A stretch of 64,000 nt of DNA. It comes from Myxococcota bacterium. Its GTDB lineage: Bacteria; Myxococcota_A; UBA796; UBA9615; JAKLKC01. Position 1 is the stretch's first letter; each line of letters starts with the position of its first letter. Positions 45,626 to 53,800 of this stretch are shown here, piece after piece. The notes under the pieces are model-generated. The model was not told the DNA's origin. It made no database searches and saw nothing but the letters and a program-made list of their open reading frames with translations. The translations under genes were made by a program, and so were the position numbers. The stretch is taken from NCBI GenBank assembly GCA_023150875.1, contig JAKLKC010000036.1, forward strand, positions 1-64,000. Reading direction: 5' to 3'.

Positions 45626-46603
45626 ATGGACGAGTCCGTGGGGAGCCACTGGCTCCTCCTCATCCACCAGATCCCGCCGAAGCCGCCCTACCTGCGCGTG
45701 AAGGTGTGGCGTCGCCTTCAGCGGCTGGGGGCGGTGGCGGTGAAGAACTCGGTCTATGTCCTGCCCGCCTCGGAGCAGGCCCGCGAGGACTTCACCTGGG
45801 TGCTTCGGGAGGTCGAGGAGGGGGGCGGCGACGCCTCGCTGGTGGAGGCCCGGTTCGTCGGAGGACTCTCCGACGCGCAGGTCGAGGACCTGTTCCGCGC
45901 GGCCCGCGACGCCGACTACGGCCAGATCGCCGAGGAGGCGAAGCGGATCGAAGGGGACTTCGCCGCGGCGACCGCGGTGGATGCGGAGCGGCAGGGGCCT
46001 CTTGGGGCCGACGTCCGGCGTCTGAGGAGGCGCCTGGCCGAAGTCGCGGCGCTCGATTTCTTCGGCGCCGCGGGACGGGACGCGGTCGAGGGACTCCTCC
46101 AGTCCCTGGAGCGGCGCCTGAGGCCGCCGCCGAGCGTGGTCGAGGGCGCCAGCCCCGAGGAGGTACGGGTGGACCTACGAAGACGCACCTGGGTGACGCG
46201 GCGGGGGATCAAGGTCGACCGGATGGCGAGCGCCTGGCTGATCCGGCGGTTCATCGACCCCGAGGCGCGGTTCCGCTTCGTCGACGCCCAGGGGTTCCAT
46301 CCCGAGGCCGGGGAGCTGCGCTTCGACATGTTCGAGGCGGAGTTCACCCACGAAGGGGATCGCTGCACCTTCGAGGTCCTGCTGGCCCGGGCCGGGATCG
46401 AAGACCCCGCGCTCGTGGCGCTCGCCGAGGTGGTCCACGACATCGACCTCAAGGACGGGAAGTTCGGGCGGCCGGAGACCGCGGGGGTGAACGCCCTGGT
46501 CGCCGGGATCGCCGCCGCCCACGCCGACGACGAGGCCCGCCTTGCCCGCGCCTCGGCCCTCTTCGATGACCTGTACGAAGCGTTTAGGAAGAGATCGGCA
46601 TGA
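45626..46603 (+). CDS. chrB: Chromate resistance regulator/protein ChrB
   Basis: 325 residues from ATG 45626 (GTG 45611 also possible). The N-terminal domain has the ChrB hallmark WLLLIHQIPPKPPYLRVKVW followed by RRLQRLGAVAVKNSVYVLP. The C-terminal chromate-resistance domain reads RRGIKVDRMASAWLIRRFID near residue 195, then FTHEGDRCTFEVLL and HDIDLKDGKFGRPE. ChrB-type proteins act as chromate-responsive repressors, and the C-terminal domain may also help chromate reduction. It overlaps chrA by 4 bases (ATGA). Codon use is close to that of the host. Confidence 0.92.
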   Translation: MDESVGSHWLLLIHQIPPKPPYLRVKVWRRLQRLGAVAVKNSVYVLPASEQAREDFTWVLREVEEGGGDASLVEARFVGGLSDAQVEDLFRAARDADYGQIAEEAKRIEGDFAAATAVDAERQGPLGADVRRLRRRLAEVAALDFFGAAGRDAVEGLLQSLERRLRPPPSVVEGASPEEVRVDLRRRTWVTRRGIKVDRMASAWLIRRFIDPEARFRFVDAQGFHPEAGELRFDMFEAEFTHEGDRCTFEVLLARAGIEDPALVALAEVVHDIDLKDGKFGRPETAGVNALVAGIAAAHADDEARLARASALFDDLYEAFRKRSA

Positions 46604-47793
46604 TCGAGGCGTCCCATCCCATGCCTCGGGAGTCCGAGGTCTTTAGGTCGTCCCTGGGCCGGCTCCTCGGATACTTCCTGTGGCTTGGGACCTTCGGGTT
46701 CGGCGGCCCCATCGCCCTCGCCGGCTACATGCAGCGGGACCTGGTAGAGCGGCGCCGCTGGTTCACCGAGACCGATTACAAGGAGGGCCTGGCGCTGGCC
46801 CAGCTCGCCCCAGGGCCACTGGCCGCCCAGCTCGCGATGTACCTGGGCTGGGTACGGGCGGGTCTCCTCGGAGCGACGCTGGTGAGCGCGGCGTTCATCG
46901 GACCGTCGCTCGTCATGGTCCTCGCCTTGTCGTGGCTCTACCTGCGCTACGGCGGCCTGCCCTGGATGCAGGGGGCGTTCTACGGCATCGGAGCGGCGGT
47001 GATCGCGATCATCGCCCGCAGCGCCTGGAAGCTGGTGAAGATGAGCGGCGGCAAGGACCGCCTGCTCCTCGGGATCCTGATCGCCAGCGCCCTCGTCACC
47101 GCCTGGACCGAGTCGGAGATCGTCTGGCTCTTCGTCGGGTCGGGCGTCCTTGCGCTGCTGGTGAGGGCGCCTCCTCGCCTCCGTCGGGCTCCTCCGGCGC
47201 TCGCCTTCGTGCCGTGGTCGGACTGGGCAATGACCGGGCTGCACGGGGCGGCGTCGAGCGAGACCCTGTGGACGATCACCTGGTACTTCGCCGAGGCGGG
47301 GGCCTTCGTCTTCGGAAGCGGGCTCGCCATCGTTCCCTTCCTCCACGGGGGGGTGGTGAACGAGTTCCACTGGCTCACCGAGCAGCAGTTCCTGGACGCG
47401 GTGGCGGTGGCGATGATCACTCCCGGCCCGGTGGTCATCACGGTGGCCTTCATCGGCTACCTCGCGGGCGGGCCCGCCGGGGCCCTGCTGGCGGCCCTGG
47501 GGGTGTTCCTGCCCTGCTTCCTGCTGACGGTGCTCCCCGCGCCCCACTTCCGCAGGTTCGCCCGGAACCCCCAGGTGAAAGCGTTCGTCGACGGCGTGAC
47601 GGCGGCGGCGGCGGGAGCCATCGCCGGGGCGGCCTTCGTCCTCGGGCGGCGCGCGGTGTTCGACGTCGCGACGGTGATGCTGTTCGCAGCCACCCTCCTC
47701 GTCCTGACGAGGGTAAAGAAGGCTCCCGAACCGCTGATCATCGTGGCCGCGGGGGTGGTGGGGATGGTGCTCACGACCGCCCGGGCCGGATGA
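46600..47793 (+). CDS. chrA: Chromate efflux transporter ChrA
   Basis: 397 residues with about ten to twelve membrane segments. It is a long-chain, two-domain CHR protein: the N-terminal half has FGFGGPIALAGYMQRDLVERR and LAQLAPGPLAAQLAMYLGW, and the C-terminal half repeats the pattern with SGLAIVPFLHGGVVNEF and MITPGPVVITVAFIGYLAGG. It exports chromate from the cytoplasm, driven by the proton gradient. It is translationally coupled to chrB. Confidence 0.94.
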   Translation: MIEASHPMPRESEVFRSSLGRLLGYFLWLGTFGFGGPIALAGYMQRDLVERRRWFTETDYKEGLALAQLAPGPLAAQLAMYLGWVRAGLLGATLVSAAFIGPSLVMVLALSWLYLRYGGLPWMQGAFYGIGAAVIAIIARSAWKLVKMSGGKDRLLLGILIASALVTAWTESEIVWLFVGSGVLALLVRAPPRLRRAPPALAFVPWSDWAMTGLHGAASSETLWTITWYFAEAGAFVFGSGLAIVPFLHGGVVNEFHWLTEQQFLDAVAVAMITPGPVVITVAFIGYLAGGPAGALLAALGVFLPCFLLTVLPAPHFRRFARNPQVKAFVDGVTAAAAGAIAGAAFVLGRRAVFDVATVMLFAATLLVLTRVKKAPEPLIIVAAGVVGMVLTTARAG

Positions 47794-47972
47794 GCCGGGG
47801 AGGAGGTGGACGATGCCGATCACGGGTCTCGCCGAGTGTGAAGTCCAAGTCCTACGCCCGCTCGATGAAGCGGATGCTCAAGTCCAGCGACCGCAAGCTC
47901 AGACCTCGTTGGGCTACGGCATGGCCGGTACGAGATGCAGTTGCGAGGCGGCGCAAGGCCGAGCCCCAAGTC

Positions 47973-48012
47973 CCGTGCTGGCTGCTGCTCATCCACCAGA
48001 TCCCTCCAGGGA
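47973..48012 (+). pseudogene. Relic of a second chrB N-terminus
   Basis: The plus strand reads CWLLLIHQIPPGRR, matching residues 8-18 of the intact ChrB (HWLLLIHQIPPKPP). At the DNA level about 29 of 34 bases agree by eye. The match stops abruptly at the ribosome site of the next gene, so the fragment marks a junction or deletion. The 47813-48022 open frame over it is in a different phase and is not believed to be a gene. Confidence 0.65.
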
Positions 48013-48018
48013 GACGAA

Positions 48019-48801
48019 ATGAAGACGATCACGTTCATCGCACTGGCATGTGCCTCGCTTTCCCTGGGGGCCTGCCGCGAAACCCGGCAGCCGCAACCTC
48101 CTCCGGATCCCGAGCAGGTGCCGGCGGCGATGCCGAACCCGCCCGGTGGGGAAAGGTCGGAGGCGCCCCTCGCGCCTGCCACTCCACCCCCCGCGGACTC
48201 CGCTGCGGACGCCGGCGCGAGTCGGACCTTCGACTTCGACTCCGATCCCGCGGACGCGGCGCCCACGGGCTTCTCCTTCGGCCGCACCGGCAGCGGCAGC
48301 ACCGGCCGCTGGACGGTGCTCGCCGTGGCCGACGCGCCGTCACGCCCGAAAGTCCTCGCTCAGCTCGACGCGGACGATACGGACGTCCGCTTCCCGGTCG
48401 CGGTGGCGGACGCTCCGTCGCCGCGCGACCTGCGGCTCTCGGTCCGCTGCAAGCCGGTGTCCGGGCTCGTCGACCAGGCGTGCGGCCTCGTCTTCCGCTA
48501 CCGCGACGAGGACAACTACTACGTCACGCGTGCCAACCCGCTCGAGAACAACATCCGCCTCTACACCGTGAAGGGCGGGAAGCGGCGGCAGCTCGCGAGC
48601 TGGAGCGGGATCGTCACCACCGGCGCGTGGCACGAGTACGTCGTCGAGGTGCGCGGAGACCACATCCGAGTCTCGTGGGACGGCACGAACGTCCTCGACC
48701 GTCACGACTCGACCTTCGGGGACGCGGGCCGCGTCGGTCTGTGGACCAAGGCCGACTCGGTCACCTGGTTCGACGACCTCCGCGTGGAGCCCCTGCAGTG
48801 A
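48019..48801 (+). CDS. Lipoprotein with concanavalin-like (DUF1080/LamG-type) domain
   Basis: 260 residues from ATG 48019, with GGGAGA upstream. Signal peptide with lipobox SLGAC (Cys 17), then a Pro/Ala/Glu-rich linker to about residue 75. The rest is a beta-sandwich domain: FSFGRTGSGSTGRW, LRLSVRCKPVSG, CGLVFRYRDEDNYYVTRANP and HEYVVEVRGDHIRVSWDG, as in DUF1080 / laminin-G-like sugar-binding domains. It probably binds a glycan or a substrate at the envelope. Leu codons are mostly CTC, unlike the flanking host genes. It starts the foreign-looking part of the island. Confidence 0.78.
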   Translation: MKTITFIALACASLSLGACRETRQPQPPPDPEQVPAAMPNPPGGERSEAPLAPATPPPADSAADAGASRTFDFDSDPADAAPTGFSFGRTGSGSTGRWTVLAVADAPSRPKVLAQLDADDTDVRFPVAVADAPSPRDLRLSVRCKPVSGLVDQACGLVFRYRDEDNYYVTRANPLENNIRLYTVKGGKRRQLASWSGIVTTGAWHEYVVEVRGDHIRVSWDGTNVLDRHDSTFGDAGRVGLWTKADSVTWFDDLRVEPLQ

Positions 48802-48944
48802 CCGCCGAACGCGATCCGGCGCCCACACGGCGCGAAGCGGTGACGGCGCTCCCCGTGGGCGGCGCCGCGCTCCCGACGTTCCTGCCCTGCGACCCGTTCA
48901 CCGTGATCCCAGCGCCGCGCCACCGCCGATTCTCGAAGAAATGA
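48798..48944 (+). pseudogene. Truncated start of a Tat-exported protein
   Basis: A 48-codon frame from GTG 48798 overlaps the lipoprotein stop (GTGA). It reads PTRREAVTALPVGGAAL, which looks like a twin-arginine signal (R-R followed by a hydrophobic stretch), and then stops. No mature protein follows. I read it as the remains of a gene deleted between the lipoprotein and the beta-propeller gene. Confidence 0.4.
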
Positions 48945-48963
48945 AGGGAAAGGACCGAACCCG

Positions 48964-50028
48964 ATGAGCACCACGCAATACGCGATCTCGTGCTGCCTCG
49001 TAGTAGCGGCGGGCATGATCGTCGCGGCCTGCGCTGCATCCCCGGATCCGCGGCCATCGCCCGGCAACGCTCCCGCCACCTCGGCGCCACCGTTCGAGGC
49101 AGCTTGCGCCTACGTCACGAGCTGGGGCGGCGAGGACGTGTGTGGCGTGCATGTACCCGACGGACGTGCCCTCGGGTGCGTGCGCACGGGGAGCAAGCCG
49201 CATGGCGTGGCGGTCTCCCCGGACGGCTCGCGCGTCTACGTCTCGAACGAGGGCTCGGACACGCTGACGGTGGTGGATGCCTCGAGCTTCCGGGTGATCG
49301 CAGAGATCCCCGTGGGCCACATGCCCAATCAGGTCGCGCTCTCACCCGCTGGCGATCGGTTGTGGGTCACGAACAATGCGGACTCGACGGTGACCATCAT
49401 CGACACCGCGACCCACGCTGTCGTCCAGACCCTGGCGGTCGGGCGGGCGCCACACATCATCGTCACGAACGCCGCACGCAACGTCGCGGTCATCACGTCC
49501 GAGGGCGACGGTGCGCTCGATCTCTTCGACCTCTCCACGTTCGAGCGCGTGTCGCGCGTCCCGGTCTACGGCTTCCCCCGCGTCCTCGCGACGACGAGGT
49601 CGGGAGACGCCGCCTTCTTGACCATTCGCTGGCTCAACGGCGCCCTCCTGGTCGATCTTCAGTCGGGCGGCCCCCAGGACCGAGTCGCCCTCGGCGAGCC
49701 GCGCTTCGCGCCCGAGGGCAAGGATGCGCACGGCATCGCGCTAACGCCGGATGATCGCGTCGTCCTGCTCACGACGCAGATGACCGACCAGCTCACGTTC
49801 GTCGATGCGGAAACCCTCGCGGTCATCGACCAGATCGGCGTCGGCCGGAACCCGAACTGGGTCGAAGTGACACCCGACGGGCGCTTCGCGGTGGTGAGCA
49901 CGACCGACGACGACTCCGTCTCGATCGTGGACATCCCGAGCCGGCGGGTTCTCTCGACGGTACAGGTCGGGCGGCAACCGAAGCGGCTGGTCGTAGGGCG
50001 CTGCGCCGCGCGTAAGGTCGGAGGCTGA
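48964..50028 (+). CDS. YVTN-type beta-propeller lipoprotein
   Basis: 354 residues from ATG 48964. The signal peptide ends in the lipobox VAAC (Cys 23). About seven YVTN/PQQ-like blades follow: KPHGVAVSPDGSRVYVSNEG, MPNQVALSPAGDRLWVTNNA, NPNWVEVTPDGRFAVVSTTD, with DTATHAVV-type hairpins between. Such propellers bind partners or small molecules in the periplasm. It lies just upstream of the ferric-type ABC importer with the same codon bias, so it may help metal uptake or sensing; that link is inference. Confidence 0.8.
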   Translation: MSTTQYAISCCLVVAAGMIVAACAASPDPRPSPGNAPATSAPPFEAACAYVTSWGGEDVCGVHVPDGRALGCVRTGSKPHGVAVSPDGSRVYVSNEGSDTLTVVDASSFRVIAEIPVGHMPNQVALSPAGDRLWVTNNADSTVTIIDTATHAVVQTLAVGRAPHIIVTNAARNVAVITSEGDGALDLFDLSTFERVSRVPVYGFPRVLATTRSGDAAFLTIRWLNGALLVDLQSGGPQDRVALGEPRFAPEGKDAHGIALTPDDRVVLLTTQMTDQLTFVDAETLAVIDQIGVGRNPNWVEVTPDGRFAVVSTTDDDSVSIVDIPSRRVLSTVQVGRQPKRLVVGRCAARKVGG

Positions 50029-50030
50029 CC

Positions 50031-50165
50031 ATGCGATGGGCCGGTCCGCCGGCCCTCAGGGCGTCGGGCGCGACGTACCTCGCGCTCGGTTCGCTCTCGC
50101 TCCTTCCGGCTCCTCGTCGTGCCCCTCGCGCCGCTGATGTCCCGATGAAACGGAAGGAGACCTGA
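50031..50165 (+). CDS. Possible small ORF of 44 residues
   Basis: Opens 3 bases after the propeller stop and ends just before the binding-protein gene. It reads MRWAGPPALRASGATYLAL then a short hydrophobic run and a basic tail ending in PMKRKET. It could be a signal-like leader peptide, a truncated gene or chance. No clear ribosome site. Confidence 0.25.
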   Translation: MRWAGPPALRASGATYLALGSLSLLPAPRRAPRAADVPMKRKET

Positions 50166-50167
50166 CG

Positions 50168-51196
50168 ATGCCTGGCCCTGTACGCCCCTACTTGACCCAC
50201 TGGATCGGCCTCGCGCTCGCCCTCCTCTTCGTGAGCATGTTGTCCTGCACGAAGCGCAAGAACGAGGTCGTGGTCTACACCTCCGTCGACCAGGTGTTCT
50301 CGGAGCCTGTCTTCCGCGCGTTCGAGCGCGAGGCGGGCATCGAGGTCCGCGCCGTCTTCGACACCGAAGAGACGAAGAGCACCGGCGTCCTGAACCGTCT
50401 CATCGCCGAGTCGGACCACCCACAAGCCGACGTCTTCTGGTCGGGTGATCCGGTGCGGCCGTTCCTGCTCATCAAGCGCGGCCTCGTCGAGCCGTACCTG
50501 TCGCCGGCGGTGTCGGGGCTGCCGGCGGGCATGCGCGCCGCGGACGGCACATGGACGGGCTTCGCCGCGCGGGCGCGCGTGCTCCTGGTCAACCGCGGCA
50601 AGGTCCCCTCGGGCGAGACGCCGCGGTCCATCCGCGATCTGGCGGATCCGCGATGGCGCGGTCAGACGAGCATCGCGAACCCGCTCTTCGGTACGACCAC
50701 GATGCACGTGGCGGCGCTGTTCGCGGCGTGGGGGGAGGAGCGGGCTCGCGCGTTCATGAACGACATCAAGGCCAACGACGTGCGCGTCGCCAGCTCGAAC
50801 GGGGAGGTCAAGCGGCTCGTCGCCGCCGGAGAGGTCGCCTTCGGGCTCACGGACACGGACGATGCCCACGAGGCGCTCGGGGAGGGGGCTCCGGTGGAGG
50901 TCATCTATCCCGACCAGGACGGCATGGGCGCGCTCGTGATGCCGACGACCGCCGTCCTCTTGCGCCGCGGTCCGCACGGAGAGGCCGGAAAGAAGCTCGT
51001 TGACTACCTCGTGGGTCCCGAGGCGGAGCGGATGATGGCCGAGTCGGCGGCGCACATGCCGCTGCGCGCCGGCGTGCCCACCCCGGCGAACGTCCGGAGC
51101 GTAAGCGACATCCGGACGATGGAGGTCGACTACGCGCGCGTCGCGTCGGAGATGGAGAGGATCCAGCCGTGGCTCAGGCAGTGGAGCGGACTTTGA
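50168..51196 (+). CDS. Ferric-iron-type ABC substrate-binding lipoprotein
   Basis: 342 residues from ATG 50168, with AAGGAGA upstream. Signal/lipobox SMLSC (Cys 27). The mature protein follows the FbpA/FutA/AfuA pattern: EVVVYTSVDQVFSEPVFRAF, TEETKSTGVLNRLIAE, ADVFWSGDP and a C-terminal helix with MPLRAGV. The classical paired Tyr ligands of FbpA are not evident near the end, so the bound ion or complex may differ (iron, phosphonate or another oxyanion are possible). It feeds the fused permease next to it. Confidence 0.82.
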   Translation: MPGPVRPYLTHWIGLALALLFVSMLSCTKRKNEVVVYTSVDQVFSEPVFRAFEREAGIEVRAVFDTEETKSTGVLNRLIAESDHPQADVFWSGDPVRPFLLIKRGLVEPYLSPAVSGLPAGMRAADGTWTGFAARARVLLVNRGKVPSGETPRSIRDLADPRWRGQTSIANPLFGTTTMHVAALFAAWGEERARAFMNDIKANDVRVASSNGEVKRLVAAGEVAFGLTDTDDAHEALGEGAPVEVIYPDQDGMGALVMPTTAVLLRRGPHGEAGKKLVDYLVGPEAERMMAESAAHMPLRAGVPTPANVRSVSDIRTMEVDYARVASEMERIQPWLRQWSGL

Positions 51197-52761
51197 ACCA
51201 GAGGCTCCACCGGCACGAGCAGACCCTCTTCCTCGCCGGGGCAGCCGCGATACTGGTCCTTTTCTCGATCGCGCCGTGGCTCCAGCCCCTCGGCGAGATC
51301 GCGGCGGCTCGCGAGAACAGCCTCGCGCTCCTCGCGTCATCTCGCGTTTGGATGCTGCTCCTTCGGTCCCTCCTGTTGTCGAGCGCGGTCACGGCGCTCG
51401 CGCTCCTCATCGGGCTGCCACTCGGTGTCCTCTTCGGAAGGATGGACGTGCCGCTTCGGCGCGCACTTTGGGTGGCTCACGCCTTCCCCATGTTCCTGCC
51501 GCCCTTCCTCCTGGCGCTGGGATGGTTCCACCTGCTCGGACGGCAGGGCCTGCTCGGCGGCGAGAGCACTGCGGCGCTCCTCTTCAGCGAGGTCGGGCTC
51601 GTGTTCGTCCTCGGCGTCACGCTCGCCCCCATCGTCACCTCCCTCGTCGCCGTGGGCGTGATGGGCGTCGACGCCTCCCTCGAGGAGGCCGCTCGGCTCG
51701 TCGCGCGTCCGTGGCGCGTCGCGACCCACATCCTCTTGCCGGCGGCGAGCCCGGCCATCGCGCTCGCGGCGATCGTCGTCTTCGCGCTCGCCTTGTCCGA
51801 GCTCGGCGTGCCCATGTTCCTGCGTGTCGACGTGTTCCCGGCCGCCGTGTTCGCGCGCCTGGGCGGCGTCGACTATGCCCCGGGGGAGGCGTTCGCGCTC
51901 GCGCTGCCACTCGTCCCGGTCGCCGCCTGCCTCCTCATCCTCGAACGCAGGTTCGTCGGCCGCCACTCCTATGCCGTGCTCGGCCTGCGGAGCGGGGCCC
52001 GTGCGCCGCTTCCGCTCCGGCGGCTCCGCGCCCCGCTCACGGCCGCTGCGACCATCGCCAGCATCGTCTCCGTGGCGCCCATCGCTGCGCTCGCCATCCG
52101 CGCCAGCCGCGGCTCGGGCGGCGTGGCGACGATCCTCGACTGGTCCCGTCGGGCGCCGTTGAACGGTGTCCTGGCGGCGGCCGCCGCGGCAAGCGGGATC
52201 TCCGCCATCGGCCTCATCGTGGGTCACGCTGCGGCTCGACGCGAGCGTGGCGCGTCCGTGCTCGACGCGCTCTCGGTCCTCGCGTTCGTGACGCCGGCCT
52301 CGGTGCTCGGGGTGGGGCTCATCGCCGTGTGGAACCGTGCCGCGACGCAGATGATCTACGGGACGCTGGCCATCCTCGTGGTCGGCTACATGGCCCGCTA
52401 CGTCGCGGTCGGCGTCCGCGTCGTCGCCAGCAGCGTGAGCCAAAGCCCCGTGCACCTCGAGGAGGCCGCCGCCGCGCACGGCGCCCACTTCGCGCGGCGC
52501 CTCTTCCGGATCGTGCTGCCGCTCCACGCCCGGGGCGTCATGTTCGCGTGGCTGCTCGCGGCCGTCTTCTGCATGCGAGACCTCGAGACCGCCGTGCTCT
52601 TCTACCCGCCCGGGGGCGAGCCGCTCACGGTTCGCATCTTTACTCTCGAGGCGAACGGCCCGGAGTCGGTTGTAGCGGGCCTCGCGCTCCTCCAGGTCGG
52701 GATGACCCTCGCCGTGCTCGGGCTCGGCGCGTTCGCTTTCCTCTGGAGGCGAGCCCCATGA
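51169..52761 (+). CDS. Fused two-domain ABC permease (FbpB-like)
   Basis: 530 residues from GTG 51169, overlapping the binding-protein gene by 28 bases; GTG 51181 is an alternative. About twelve membrane segments in two homologous halves. Each half has an EAA-like loop for ATPase contact: SLEEAARLVARPWRVATHILLP and HLEEAAAAHGAHFARRLFRIVLP. A single fused permease is typical of FbpB-type iron importers. Translation is coupled to the genes on both sides. Confidence 0.85.
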   Translation: MAQAVERTLNQRLHRHEQTLFLAGAAAILVLFSIAPWLQPLGEIAAARENSLALLASSRVWMLLLRSLLLSSAVTALALLIGLPLGVLFGRMDVPLRRALWVAHAFPMFLPPFLLALGWFHLLGRQGLLGGESTAALLFSEVGLVFVLGVTLAPIVTSLVAVGVMGVDASLEEAARLVARPWRVATHILLPAASPAIALAAIVVFALALSELGVPMFLRVDVFPAAVFARLGGVDYAPGEAFALALPLVPVAACLLILERRFVGRHSYAVLGLRSGARAPLPLRRLRAPLTAAATIASIVSVAPIAALAIRASRGSGGVATILDWSRRAPLNGVLAAAAAASGISAIGLIVGHAAARRERGASVLDALSVLAFVTPASVLGVGLIAVWNRAATQMIYGTLAILVVGYMARYVAVGVRVVASSVSQSPVHLEEAAAAHGAHFARRLFRIVLPLHARGVMFAWLLAAVFCMRDLETAVLFYPPGGEPLTVRIFTLEANGPESVVAGLALLQVGMTLAVLGLGAFAFLWRRAP

Positions 52762-53510
52762 CGGCCGCGATCGCCCTCGCCGAAGTGAGCTTCCGTTACG
52801 GCGCGCGAGACATCCTCTCGGGCTTCGCGCTCTCCGTCGCGCCCGGCGAGGTGGTGGCGCTCCTCGGTCCCTCCGGCTCCGGCAAGTCGACCGTACTTCG
52901 GCTCGTCCTCGGCTTCGCGGTGCCGGCCAGAGGCTCGGTCCATCTCGGCGACGAGATCGTGAGCAAGGATGGGAAGACTCTCGTTCCGCCCGAGGATCGG
53001 CACCTCGCGGTCGTCTTTCAGGACCTCGCACTCTGGCCGCACCTGACGGTCCACGCGAACCTCGCGTTCGGGCTCGGCCCCGGGAAGCGGCGAGGCGAGC
53101 ACGAAGCCCGGATCCGGGAGCTTCTGGCGCGGGTCGGGCTCGCCGGGAAGGAGAAGCACTACCCCGGTGAGCTCTCGGGCGGCGAGCGACAGCGCGTGGC
53201 CATCGCGCGGGCGCTCGTCATGGAGCCACGGGCGATCCTCCTCGACGAGCCCCTCTCGAACCTCGACGTCTCGCTCAAGCGAGATCTCCTTGGTACGTTC
53301 CGCGAGCTGTTCAAGGAGCGCAAGAGCACGGTCGTCTACGTCACCCACGACTTGCGCGAGGCGGCCTCACTCGGCGATCGCATCGCGGTCATCGAGCACG
53401 GTGAGGTCGTGCAACAGGGGACCCTCGACCTCCTGCGCGCTCAGCCTGCCTCCGGCTTCATCCGAGGGCTCGTGCAGGACCTCTCGTGGACGGGGCGGCC
53501 GGGTACGTAA
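52758..53510 (+). CDS. ABC importer ATPase (FbpC-like)
   Basis: 250 residues from ATG 52758, overlapping the permease by 4 bases. Walker A LLGPSGSGKST near 35-45, Q-loop VVFQDLALWPHLTV, signature ELSGGERQRVAIARAL near 137-152, Walker B ILLDEPLSNLD and the switch VTHD. It lacks the C-terminal regulatory domain of longer FbpC/PotA proteins. Its stop is 10 bases before the right-hand hldE repeat, so it is the last island gene. Confidence 0.9.
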   Translation: MTAAIALAEVSFRYGARDILSGFALSVAPGEVVALLGPSGSGKSTVLRLVLGFAVPARGSVHLGDEIVSKDGKTLVPPEDRHLAVVFQDLALWPHLTVHANLAFGLGPGKRRGEHEARIRELLARVGLAGKEKHYPGELSGGERQRVAIARALVMEPRAILLDEPLSNLDVSLKRDLLGTFRELFKERKSTVVYVTHDLREAASLGDRIAVIEHGEVVQQGTLDLLRAQPASGFIRGLVQDLSWTGRPGT

Positions 53511-53520
53511 CCGGCGGGTG

Positions 53521-53785
53521 CCCCCTGGTGCCCGCCCCGGAGCGCGCCGCCCGGGTGGCCGCCCTGGACTGCGTCGACGCCGTGGTGCTCTTCGGCGAGG
53601 ACACGCCCCTCCGGCTGGTGGAGCGGATCCGCCCCGACGTGCTGGTCAAGGGGGCGGACTACGCCCTGGACGAGGTGGTGGGACGGGACGTGGTGGAGGC
53701 CGCGGGGGGCCGGGTGCTCCTCTCCCCCCTCCTCCCCGGCCGCTCCACCACCCGGATGGTCGAGGAGATCCGCCGCCGGGGGTGA
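53521..53785 (+). pseudogene. Orphan 3' end of hldE (right-hand repeat of the island)
   Basis: It encodes the last 88 codons of HldE in frame to the stop: PLVPAPERAARVAALDCVD, VLVKGADYALDEVVG, GRSTTRMVEEIRRRG. The kinase domain and the HxGH nucleotide site are missing, so it cannot work alone, although ATG 53486 would allow a 99-residue peptide. Differences from the intact copy include both silent and amino-acid changes. It is probably the displaced original end of hldE. Confidence 0.85.
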
Positions 53786-53800
53786 CGCGCCGCCGGGGCG

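Noticed and set aside
47813-48022. 69-codon frame after chrA
   Set aside because: Out of phase with the chrB relic inside it, no recognisable product, and the sequence looks like junction debris.
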